In this document: piece after piece, positions 1 through 5,749 of the stretch | How the letters are laid out: each line of letters opens with the position of its first letter | How positions within the stretch are numbered: the stretch's first letter is position 1 | Notes under the pieces: model-generated | What the model saw: only the letters and a program-made list of their open reading frames with translations | What the model was told of the DNA's origin: nothing | Databases searched by the model: none | Assembly (NCBI GenBank): GCA_036744635.1 | Contig: DAIOHQ010000201.1 | Coordinates: forward strand, 1 to 9,315 | Direction: 5' to 3' | Source: DAIOHQ01 sp036744635 | GTDB taxonomy: Bacteria; Planctomycetota; Phycisphaerae; Tepidisphaerales; Tepidisphaeraceae | Length of the DNA: 9,315 nucleotides | Made by a program: the position numbers and the translations under genes

Positions 1-281
1 AGAACTCACGACTTCGCTCCTATCCGATGCGGACGTAGCGCTGTAGTGTTAGTTCACAATGGAGTGAATAATGGAAACTGATGATCTTCCAATCGACCTG
101 ACTTCTTGGGTGTTGACGTCCGCGCCCGCGTCGAGAGCCTTCGACCCGCAAACAGTTTCCTGGAGAGTTGTTTCTGCAAAGGCTGCGTGCTGTAATGCAG
201 AAAACCACTGCACGCGGGGCAAGGCTGAATCCGCAGTCTTTCGGCAGCGCGCAGAAGATCGCTTAATCTGAAGCGCGAGCA
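1..281. other. Left-edge intergenic stretch, no convincing gene
   Basis: All three forward frames that enter from the left edge stop early, at about 38, 46 and 81. Any upstream gene could therefore contribute only a few C-terminal residues. A 66-codon frame at 71-271 has no ribosome binding site, is rich in Cys, Arg and Ser, and shows no recognisable motif. The minus-strand frames here are equally featureless. One imperfect inverted repeat is visible: GCGTGC at 185-190 against GCACGC at 210-215. The stretch appears to be spacer or decayed sequence upstream of the toxin-antitoxin cassette. Confidence 0.5.
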
Positions 282-287
282 TATAAT
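282..287 (+). promoter_or_regulatory. Candidate -10 box of the toxin-antitoxin operon
   Basis: A perfect TATAAT lies 12 nt before the ATG at 300. No good -35 hexamer sits 16-18 nt upstream; the best placed is TCGCTT at 259-264. If this box is used, transcription would begin at about 294, leaving a leader of only five or so bases with no room for a Shine-Dalgarno site. The antitoxin mRNA would then be nearly leaderless. A poor -35 is common in promoters repressed or activated by a bound protein, and toxin-antitoxin operons are usually self-regulated. The assignment rests on the hexamer and its position only. Confidence 0.4.
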
Positions 288-299
288 CATCCGTAACGT

Positions 300-542
300 A
301 TGATTGCGATAAAGGGACATTTCGACGGAAAAGTCATCGTGCCCGATCAGCCGCCCGACCTGCGCCCCGGCCAACGGGTGTTGGTTCACGTCGTTGATGA
401 TACCGCAGCCTCGGACGAACTGCCCCGCCAATCGGCGCTGCAGTGGGCGGCATCCCATCCCGCTTCCGATCTCAATCATCCGCCGGATGGCGCAGACCAG
501 CACGACCATTATCTCTATCACACTCCCAAGAAACCTAAGTGA
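300..542 (+). CDS. Antitoxin of a PIN-domain toxin-antitoxin pair (AF2212/DUF104-like)
   Basis: This 80-residue protein precedes and overlaps a PIN-domain toxin gene, the usual order for such cassettes. Residues 1-32 read as a beta-hairpin module: MIAIKGHFDGKVIVPD, then DLRPGQRVLVHVVDD. This resembles the small antitoxins of the AF2212/DUF104 type, whose N-terminus has the pattern G-x-x-x-(D/N)-G-K-x-x-x-x-D followed by L-x-x-G-x-x-V. The C-terminus (residues 65-80) has a polar QHDHYLYHTPKK motif, which I recall from planctomycete and cyanobacterial proteins placed next to PIN genes; it may be the part that contacts the toxin. The ATG at 300 has no Shine-Dalgarno site but lies just downstream of a TATAAT box. 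The stop codon overlaps the toxin start by four bases. By analogy it would neutralise the toxin and perhaps repress the operon. The family assignment is from pattern only. Confidence 0.75.
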   Translation: MIAIKGHFDGKVIVPDQPPDLRPGQRVLVHVVDDTAASDELPRQSALQWAASHPASDLNHPPDGADQHDHYLYHTPKKPK

Positions 543-967
543 ACGTCGAGCCGGCGATCTTCCTTGATACCGCATTCCTCATCGCGCTACTTGAGCCGAG
601 GGACGAATACCACAAGCGCGCTCTGGCATGGCAGCGCGTCGCAGCCGGGAATCAACGCTACATCACAACGGAAGCGGTCCTCTGGGAACTGCTCAACTTC
701 ATGAGCGGAATGAATAGCCGCCGAACTGCCTCCGAGTTCTATCACCGAATTCATGCAGATTCGACTGTGGAAGTTATCCCATGGCATCCTCCGTCAATGA
801 GACTCGCCATCGACCTGTATGCCAGCCGCTCCGATAAGCAATGGAGCCTTACCGACTGCCTTTCCTTTGTGGTCATGCAACAGCATGGGCTCGCCGCCGC
901 GCTCACGTCCGATCACCACTTCACCCAAGCCGGGTTCGAAGCGCTGCTCCTGCGCCAGCCGAGCTGA
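539..967 (+). CDS. PIN-domain ribonuclease toxin (VapC-like)
   Basis: This 142-residue protein spans the normal length of a single PIN domain. PIN toxins are Mg2+-dependent endoribonucleases that cut tRNA, rRNA or mRNA to halt translation. The acidic catalytic set is complete: Asp10 in FLDTAFLIALL, Glu50 in TTEAVLWELLNF (Glu45 is nearby), Asp106 in SLTDCLSF, and Asp125 in LTSDHHF. SLTDCLSF and TSDHHF are the typical third and fourth acidic motifs of this fold. The gene starts at GTG 539, which overlaps the antitoxin TGA in a GTGA tetranucleotide. The toxin therefore lacks its own strong ribosome binding site and is probably made by translational coupling. With all active-site residues present it looks functional. 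Its RNA target cannot be read from sequence. Confidence 0.9.
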   Translation: MNVEPAIFLDTAFLIALLEPRDEYHKRALAWQRVAAGNQRYITTEAVLWELLNFMSGMNSRRTASEFYHRIHADSTVEVIPWHPPSMRLAIDLYASRSDKQWSLTDCLSFVVMQQHGLAAALTSDHHFTQAGFEALLLRQPS

Positions 968-1084
968 TGACGCAAAAGACATTGAGACCCAGAATCTCAC
1001 CTCCGCGTTGGGGATCGCAATCGCGCCTTGCCTGCATCTGGGGGCATCTTTAGGATGCGGGTTTCCTACGAACGGATTTTGAAC

Positions 1085-2707
1085 ATGGCGATGCGCATCC
1101 TGGTGGCGGACAAGCTTGCGGAGGAGGGGCTGGATTTCCTCAAGCAATCGGGGATCGAATTTGATGCCAGGGTGGGGCTGAAAGAGGACGAGTTGGCGGC
1201 GGCGGTGGGGAGCTATGATGCCCTGATCGTCCGCAGCGGGGCCAAGGTTACCGCCAGGGTGCTTGAGCAATCGGGGAACCTTAAGGCGATCGCCCGCGCC
1301 GGCGTGGGGGTGGATAACATCGATCTGGAAGCGGCGACGGCGCGGGGAATCCTCGTACTGAACACCGCCGCCGCCTCCACGCTTTCCACCGCGGAGCACG
1401 CCCTGGCACTGATGATGTCGCTGGCGCGGAAAATTCCCGCGGCGGATGCCCACGTGAAATCCGGCCAGTGGAAGCGCAACAACTACCAGGGGACGCAACT
1501 GGCCGGCAAGACGCTAGGCGTGGTGGGGCTTGGGCGGATCGGGCAGACGGTGGCGGTGCGGGCGCTGGCGATGGAGATGACCGTGGTCGGCTTCGACCCG
1601 TACTTCACCGCGCCGAGCGCGCTCGATGGCCGGGTGAAGCTCATTCGCGATTTCGACGATTTCCTGTCGCAGATCGACGTGATCACCTTTCACGTGCCCG
1701 GCGGGGAGCAGACCAAGCACCTGCTCAACCGCGAGCGGCTGTTCGGCAAGTGCCGGCCGAATCTGCTGGTGATCAACGACGCCCGCGGCGAGGTGATTGA
1801 TGAGCTGGCCCTGGCCGATGCGCTGAAGGAAAAGAAAATCGCCGGCGCGGCCATCGACGTCTACCAGACCGAGCCGCCGGCCAAGGACCATCCGTTTTTC
1901 AAGCTCGACAACATCGTGCTGACGCCGCACCTGGGGGCCAGCACCGATGAGGCGCAGACGGCGGTCTCGGTCGAGGCCTGCAAGGCGATCGTGGCGTATC
2001 TCAAGAGCGGCGAAATCCGCGGCGCGGTGAACGCCGGCGGGATCAAGCTGGATCTGCCGCCGGATGAGGCGCCGTTCGCCCGATTGGCCAGCCGAATCGG
2101 AACGCTGCTGGCCGGCATTTGCGATGGGGGATACAAGTCGATCACCCTCCGCGCCAGCGGCACGCGGGCGCCCAAGCTGATGAACACGCTGCAGCGGCTG
2201 GCGACGGTCGAGCTGCTCAAGCCGCATCTGGATACGCCGGTGAACGTGATCAACGTCGAGCACCTGGCCCGCAGCCGCGGGATTGAGCTGATCAGCGTTC
2301 ACGAGCCCAACCCGCCGGCCGGGCTGGTGGGCGACATCGTCGGTGTGCGCACGGACGGGCCTAACGGCGAGACCCATCGCATCCTCGGCACGGTCTATGC
2401 CGATGGCCTGCCGCGCATCCTGCGCATCGACGGCTTCGCGATGGACATGATCCCCGAGGGGAACATGGTGATCATCATCAACCGCGACCAGCCGGGCGTG
2501 ATCGGCATGGTCGGCACCACCTTCGGCGATGCCCAGGTGAACATCGCCGACATGGTGATCAGCCGCGAATTCCAGGCGGATGGCAGCGCCATCGCGCTGA
2601 TGGTGATCAAGACCGACAGCGCCTCGCCGGATGCGCTGTTGAACCGCCTGCGGGCGAGGCCGAATATCGTCAAGGCCAAGGCGCTGCTGCTGCCGCCGCG
2701 GGAATAA
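1085..2707 (+). CDS. serA: D-3-phosphoglycerate dehydrogenase, long ACT-domain form
   Basis: SerA oxidises 3-phosphoglycerate to 3-phosphohydroxypyruvate with NAD+, the first step of cytosolic serine synthesis. The chosen start gives 540 residues, normal for the long form. Order: substrate domain about 1-98; Rossmann NAD domain about 99-290 with GVVGLGRIG (145-153) and Asp171 ending the second strand; return of the substrate domain; allosteric (ASB-type) domain about 320-450; and a C-terminal ACT domain from about 462 (VIIINRDQPGVIGMVG), the usual site of serine feedback. The catalytic trio is Arg234 in DARGEV, Glu263 in VYQTEPP and His282 in LTPHLGAST. Several usually conserved loops differ: NTAAAST, HVPGGEQ and NDARGEV instead of forms like NAPxxN, HxPLT and NCARGG. 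The frame also offers ATGs at 1055 and 1028; I chose 1085 because MRILVADKL matches the family N-terminus. No strong ribosome binding site is seen. Five-base inverted repeats lie upstream at 983-999 and 1044-1058. Confidence 0.95.
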   Translation: MAMRILVADKLAEEGLDFLKQSGIEFDARVGLKEDELAAAVGSYDALIVRSGAKVTARVLEQSGNLKAIARAGVGVDNIDLEAATARGILVLNTAAASTLSTAEHALALMMSLARKIPAADAHVKSGQWKRNNYQGTQLAGKTLGVVGLGRIGQTVAVRALAMEMTVVGFDPYFTAPSALDGRVKLIRDFDDFLSQIDVITFHVPGGEQTKHLLNRERLFGKCRPNLLVINDARGEVIDELALADALKEKKIAGAAIDVYQTEPPAKDHPFFKLDNIVLTPHLGASTDEAQTAVSVEACKAIVAYLKSGEIRGAVNAGGIKLDLPPDEAPFARLASRIGTLLAGICDGGYKSITLRASGTRAPKLMNTLQRLATVELLKPHLDTPVNVINVEHLARSRGIELISVHEPNPPAGLVGDIVGVRTDGPNGETHRILGTVYADGLPRILRIDGFAMDMIPEGNMVIIINRDQPGVIGMVGTTFGDAQVNIADMVISREFQADGSAIALMVIKTDSASPDALLNRLRARPNIVKAKALLLPPRE

Positions 2708-2732
2708 ATGGATCACTGGATTCCCCCATTTC

Positions 2733-2769
2733 AAAAAACGCCATCCGCGCCGCGCGATTCGGCGGCGTT
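2733..2769 (-). terminator. Intrinsic terminator of the oxidoreductase-glycosyltransferase gene
   Basis: Read on the minus strand, AACGCC (2769-2764) pairs with GGCGTT (2742-2737), and T residues continue to 2733, giving a six-T run that starts within the stem. The stem begins at the last base of the stop codon (2771-2769), so termination would occur right at the end of the gene. The 21-base interior is GC-rich and contains a competing GCCGC/GCGGC pairing, so the exact fold is uncertain. The site lies in the 61-bp gap between convergent genes and could reduce read-through into serA antisense. Confidence 0.5.
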
Positions 2770-4865
2770 CATGCCGGCGCCGTTTCCAGATAGCTGCGGT
2801 CCTGGGAAAAGCGGTAACGGCGGAATTCGTATTCCGCAAGTTTTTGTTTGGATCGGCCGCCGCCGGCACAATAGCCGATCATCTGGCCGAGGCCGTCGGC
2901 GAGCAGGCCGAGGATCAGGGCGGGCAGGACGCGGGGCAGGATGTGTGTCGTCGGATTGATGCGGCGGGCATGCTTGAAGAGGCGGGTGAAGCGCACGGCG
3001 GGGATGAGCGGGGAAGCGGCGGCGAAGAACAGCTTTTTCCACAGCGGCCAGCCCTGGCGGCGAGACTCGCCGAACATCCGGCCGACGTTGTACTGCACCT
3101 TCAGAAAAACCCCGAGCACCGCGAAGTTGGTGTGGGCGAGGCGGGCGGCGGGCTCGAGGTACAGCGCGTGGCCGCGGGCCACCAAGTCCCACTGCATGAC
3201 GGTTTCGGCCTCCATCATCGATTCCAGGCGGTCTCCGTAGGCGAGGAGGATGTCGCGCTTGTAGGAGCTGTTGTGGCCGGGCAGATGCGACAGGCGCCCG
3301 GCGGGATGGGGCTCGAGCCAGGGGCCGTAGCCGACGAGCAGATCCGCCTGAGAAACGGAATTGACCGGGTTGGCGTTGAAGACCACGGGGCCGACGGCGG
3401 CCACATTCTGCTGGTGGGCCTGAAGCAGGGCCGCGGCCCATTGCGGCTCGGGGAAGGAGTGGTCCTCGCAGAGGGCGATGATGGGGGCGCGGGCGGCGCG
3501 GATGCCGGCGGTGAAGGCGATGGCGACGGTGCGGATGGGGCCGTGTTCGACGAGCTGGTGGCTGTGGAAGGCGGTCAGCTCTTCTTCGATGAGATTCAGC
3601 GCATCCAGTCGCGGGGCGACGATCACCAGTTCGATGTCGGCCGCGGCGGTCTGGCGGCGGAGGTGGGAGACGGTGCGGCGGATGGTGGCGTAGTTATCTG
3701 GAGTGACAAGGATGGCGGAAAGGCGGGGTTGGCCGGCGGGTGAGGGGTGCGTGGGGGCGGCGCTGGCGGGGAGCGATTCGATCAACACGCCGCGCGGGGA
3801 GAAGTGCGCTGCCGCGGCGCGCGGGGTGTCCAAAGCGATGGGCATCCCGCTGGCGGCGAAGCGCTCGGCGGCGTCGATGATCGCAAGAGACTGATAGCCG
3901 TCGGCGAAGGTTGCGATATCGGATGGGTCGCCGTCGATGGCGCGGAGGAAGTTTTGCAGCGCGATCGCGAACGACGGCTCGCCGGCGGGGGAACGCATTT
4001 TCTGGAGGAGGTAGGGAAGGTGGGCGGCCGTCGAGAGGGACTGGCTTACGCCCGCCAGGCGCGAACGGCGGCGCGGGGGGATGAACTGGGGCATCAGGGA
4101 GGCATAGCGATCGACCACCAGCTTGCCGGCCTCGCCGAAGATTTCGATGCGGTCTTCTTCGATGCTGCTCCAGGAGAAGAAGGACTGAATGAGTGCGCCG
4201 CTGGAGAGGCGCATTTCCAGCGCGGCGGTGTCGGCCTCGTGGCGGGTGGAGGAGATGGTGGCGGAGACGGATTCGATTTCGGCGGGCACCAACAGATAGC
4301 GGATCAGATCGATGTGGTGCGATGCCAGGTCGAGCAGGACTCCGCCGCCGGTGGCGCGGGAGCGCTTCCAGAGTGGCAGTTCGGCGGCGGCGGTGGAGAA
4401 GATGGTGCGGACGGCGAGGAGCTTTCCGATCCCGCTCGCGCCGCCTTGGCGGAGCTGGTTTCGCAGGGATTGGATGAGGGGGTTGAAGCGGTAGTTGAAG
4501 CCGATGGCGCCGACGCGGTGAGAGGATTTCCAGGCGTCGAGGACAGCGGCGCCATCCGGGAGGTTGGTGGCGAGGGGTTTTTCGAGATAGACATGTTTGC
4601 CGGCGCGCAGGGCTTCGATGGCCACGGGGGCGTGGAGGGCGTTGGGGAGGCAGATGATGACGGCGTCGACGTCGGTCTGGAGCAGTTCCCGATAGTCGGC
4701 GAAGGCGCGGGCGGCGGGGGCCATGGCGCTGGCCTGGGAGCGCGCGGCCGGGTCGGGCTCGGCGATGGCGACGAGTTGAGCGCCCTTGAGGGCGGGAAGG
4801 AGTTTGAGATGAACGGCGCGGGCGATTTGGCCGCAGCCGATCAGGGCGATTTTGGTTATCGGCAT
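2769..4865 (-). CDS. Fused Gfo/Idh/MocA oxidoreductase - family 2 glycosyltransferase
   Basis: This 698-residue protein joins two enzymes. Residues 1-345 form a Gfo/Idh/MocA NAD(P)-dependent sugar oxidoreductase: IGCGQIA (9-15) is the dinucleotide loop, YLEKP (94-98) holds the family EKP motif, and GGGVLLDLASHHIDL (174-188) carries the Asp/His region of the active site. A Pro/Ala-rich linker spans about 346-380. Residues 381-698 form a GT2-type glycosyltransferase: LSAILVTPDNYATIRRT as first strand and helix, ALCEDHSFPEPQW (Glu467-Asp468 at the DxD position), GHNSSYKRD, and ETVMQWDLVARG as the acceptor-side motif. A C-terminal hydrophobic stretch (LPALILGLLADGLGQMIGY) suggests membrane association. 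Likely role: modifying a sugar or nucleotide sugar and transferring it during surface glycan synthesis; substrates are unknown. The frame runs 120 codons further upstream, but only through word repeats. ATG 4865 fits the family N-terminus and has AGGA nine bases before it. Confidence 0.9.
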   Translation of the reverse strand: MPITKIALIGCGQIARAVHLKLLPALKGAQLVAIAEPDPAARSQASAMAPAARAFADYRELLQTDVDAVIICLPNALHAPVAIEALRAGKHVYLEKPLATNLPDGAAVLDAWKSSHRVGAIGFNYRFNPLIQSLRNQLRQGGASGIGKLLAVRTIFSTAAAELPLWKRSRATGGGVLLDLASHHIDLIRYLLVPAEIESVSATISSTRHEADTAALEMRLSSGALIQSFFSWSSIEEDRIEIFGEAGKLVVDRYASLMPQFIPPRRRSRLAGVSQSLSTAAHLPYLLQKMRSPAGEPSFAIALQNFLRAIDGDPSDIATFADGYQSLAIIDAAERFAASGMPIALDTPRAAAAHFSPRGVLIESLPASAAPTHPSPAGQPRLSAILVTPDNYATIRRTVSHLRRQTAAADIELVIVAPRLDALNLIEEELTAFHSHQLVEHGPIRTVAIAFTAGIRAARAPIIALCEDHSFPEPQWAAALLQAHQQNVAAVGPVVFNANPVNSVSQADLLVGYGPWLEPHPAGRLSHLPGHNSSYKRDILLAYGDRLESMMEAETVMQWDLVARGHALYLEPAARLAHTNFAVLGVFLKVQYNVGRMFGESRRQGWPLWKKLFFAAASPLIPAVRFTRLFKHARRINPTTHILPRVLPALILGLLADGLGQMIGYCAGGGRSKQKLAEYEFRRYRFSQDRSYLETAPA

Positions 4866-4912
4866 GGGCGAAGGTCCTGTAAGGTGTTGCGGCCGCGCGG
4901 CGGCGTCTGAAG

Positions 4913-4918
4913 ATTTTA
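4913..4918 (-). promoter_or_regulatory. Possible -10 box of the fused oxidoreductase-glycosyltransferase gene
   Basis: On the minus strand TAAAAT (one mismatch to TATAAT) lies 47 bases before the ATG at 4865. A TTGTCA hexamer (4946-4941), close to the -35 consensus, is contributed by the 8-bp repeat, but the spacer is 22 bases, longer than usual. The leader would be about 40 nt, enough to include the AGGA ribosome binding site. This is weak evidence based on hexamer match only. Confidence 0.22.
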
Positions 4919-4940
4919 TCGGAGGAATGGGGGGAGGGGA

Positions 4941-4980
4941 TGACAAGGTGACAAGGTGAAGGGGTGACAAGGTGAATGGA
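4941..4980. repeat. 8-bp tandem repeat, TGACAAGG family, five units
   Basis: Five units in exact 8-bp register: TGACAAGG, TGACAAGG, TGAAGGGG, TGACAAGG, TGAATGGA. Three are identical and two diverge in their second half. The array lies about 75 bp upstream of the minus-strand gene start and would be in or near its promoter. It reads without stops in the minus frame, which explains the spurious N-terminal extension of that gene. Confidence 0.85.
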
Positions 4981-5004
4981 GGCGGGGGAAGTGATTTTTG
5001 AGAT

Positions 5005-5109
5005 GTGGGACATTCTGCGACATTGTGGGACATGTGGTGGTCATTAGTCCTTTGTCCTTGGTCACTTGTGAAAAATGAGGCGAGTGGGACGTTTTTTGAG
5101 AAGTGGGAC
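5005..5109. repeat. GTGGGAC word, four interspersed copies
   Basis: GTGGGAC followed by A or G and T occurs at 5005, 5025, 5084 and 5103. The copies come as two pairs with spacings of 20 and 19 bp, and a variant TGCGACAT sits at 5016-5023 inside the first pair. The second pair is also flanked by similar T-rich and GAG words (TTTTTTGAG, TTTTGAG). A period-7 array of a different family lies between the pairs. Confidence 0.75.
5040..5067. repeat. 7-bp tandem repeat, GTCC-word family, block 1
   Basis: Four units in 7-bp register: GTCATTA, GTCCTTT, GTCCTTG, GTCACTT. All start with GTC. The block is nested between the two GTGGGAC pairs. Its first unit belongs to TGGTGGTCAT (5035-5044), a 10-mer that recurs exactly at 5216-5225, in block 2 of the same family. 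Confidence 0.75.
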
Positions 5110-5133
5110 ATTTTGAGGGGCGGGGAGGAGGAG

Positions 5134-5168
5134 ATTGTAAATTGAAAGTTGAAAAATTCAAATTGAAA
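5134..5168. repeat. 7-bp tandem repeat, ATTGAAA family
   Basis: Five A+T-rich units in 7-bp register: ATTGTAA, ATTGAAA, GTTGAAA, AATTCAA, ATTGAAA, followed by AA. The composition contrasts sharply with the G-rich flanks (GGGGCGGGGAGGAGG before, TGGGGGAGGGGGCG after). Similar ATTGAAA-type arrays are, as I recall, common between genes in planctomycetes and some other phyla. Confidence 0.8.
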
Positions 5169-5192
5169 AATGGGGGAGGGGGCGCTGAGGTT

Positions 5193-5227
5193 GTCCGTGG
5201 TCCGTTGTCCGTTGCTGGTGGTCATAA
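5193..5227. repeat. 7-bp tandem repeat, GTCC-word family, block 2
   Basis: Five units in 7-bp register: GTCCGTG, GTCCGTT, GTCCGTT, GCTGGTG, GTCATAA. This is the same word family as the block at 5040-5067; the two blocks share the exact 10-mer TGGTGGTCAT at 181-bp spacing. The reverse reading contains the CGGAC-type word. Confidence 0.8.
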
Positions 5228-5234
5228 TGGCTCT

Positions 5235-5246
5235 CCTCTATAGAGG
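5235..5246. repeat. Perfect 12-bp palindrome
   Basis: CCTCTATAGAGG is a perfect palindrome with no loop. It sits at the boundary between the period-7 repeats on its left and the GTTGCGC inverted repeats on its right. It could be a site for a dimeric DNA-binding protein or the tip of a repeat element; the sequence alone does not decide. Confidence 0.7.
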
Positions 5247-5252
5247 GGCGGA

Positions 5253-5282
5253 GTTGCGCTTTTTCCGCGCCGGGCGCGCAAC
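5253..5282. repeat. GTTGCGC inverted repeat with 16-base loop
   Basis: GTTGCGC (5253-5259) pairs exactly with GCGCAAC (5276-5282). The loop begins with TTTTT and ends in a GC-rich stretch. The same word recurs at 5418-5424 and 5454-5460. No T-run follows the hairpin, so a terminator role is not supported. Confidence 0.6.
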
Positions 5283-5301
5283 ACCTGGAGGAGGGTTTGG
5301 C

Positions 5302-5329
5302 CACAGATGGGGCACAGATACGCACAGAT
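5302..5329. repeat. CACAGAT word repeated at helical spacing
   Basis: CACAGAT occurs at 5302, 5313 and 5323, with spacings of 11 and 10 bp, so the copies lie on one face of the helix. The words between are GGGG and ACG. CACAGAT-type arrays are a recurrent intergenic phrase in several large bacterial genomes; that statement is from memory. Confidence 0.75.
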
Positions 5330-5735
5330 GGTTGTGGGAGAAGGATTTAACCGCGAGGGGGTGAATCGGCGAAGAGGAAAGAATTTTTTTATTTTGGGGA
5401 TTTTGTGGTTTTTGGGCGTTGCGCTGGCGGCGCGGGAAATGCGCAATTCGATAGTTGCGCGCGGGTCTTGGGTCGGGGTGTGTAGTCGAGGGAGCGTGGA
5501 AAGCTTTGGCGGCGTCGCGGTGGTGGAGGAGTCATGCCTGGCGTCCTTCGGTGTGCATCAGCTCTTGCCAGGCAGTAGGGATGCTGTCCGCGGATGGGTG
5601 GAGAGTTGTTGCTTGAGAAATCGTCGGCTCCGTGGGAAACTATTTGGTGAATCGCTCGCGGGCCCTGGTGGGATGGGTGGGCAGAGTTGAGAACGTGGCG
5701 CCATCATGTTTCGAGCGATGGTTCATGCCGCAATT
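5330..5735. other. Remaining intergenic DNA before the DUF4159 gene
   Basis: No gene is supported here. A 127-codon frame (5307-5690) starts inside the CACAGAT repeat and has no family-like pattern. A short purine-rich phrase (5350-5385) leads into a T-rich run at 5386-5420. A hairpin at 5441-5460 (GCGCAA, loop of eight, TTGCGC) reuses the GTTGCGC word. A weak promoter candidate is TTGAGA at 5613-5618 with GAAACT 17 bases later, too poor to call. The stretch must contain the promoter and leader of the gene at 5750. Confidence 0.5.
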
Positions 5736-5749
5736 GAGAGGAACGCACA

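Noticed and set aside
71..271. 66-codon plus-strand frame upstream of the antitoxin
   Set aside because: No ribosome binding site and no motif; composition not protein-like.
983..999. TGAGA/TCTCA inverted repeat as terminator of the toxin-antitoxin operon
   Set aside because: Only a five-base stem with a seven-base loop and no T-run after it.
1514..2869. 451-codon minus-strand frame opposite serA
   Set aside because: Arg/His/Gln-rich antisense translation of a well-supported gene in G+C-rich DNA, with no family motif.
3747..4910. 387-codon plus-strand frame opposite the fused enzyme
   Set aside because: Gly/Asp/Glu-rich shadow of the minus-strand coding sequence; low complexity and no recognisable domain.
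4941..5329. CRISPR array
   Set aside because: Repeat units are 7-11 bp with no constant-length unique spacers, and no cas genes are nearby.
5307..5690. 127-codon plus-strand frame in the intergenic block
   Set aside because: Starts inside the CACAGAT repeat, lacks a ribosome binding site, and its one hydrophobic stretch derives from a T-rich run.
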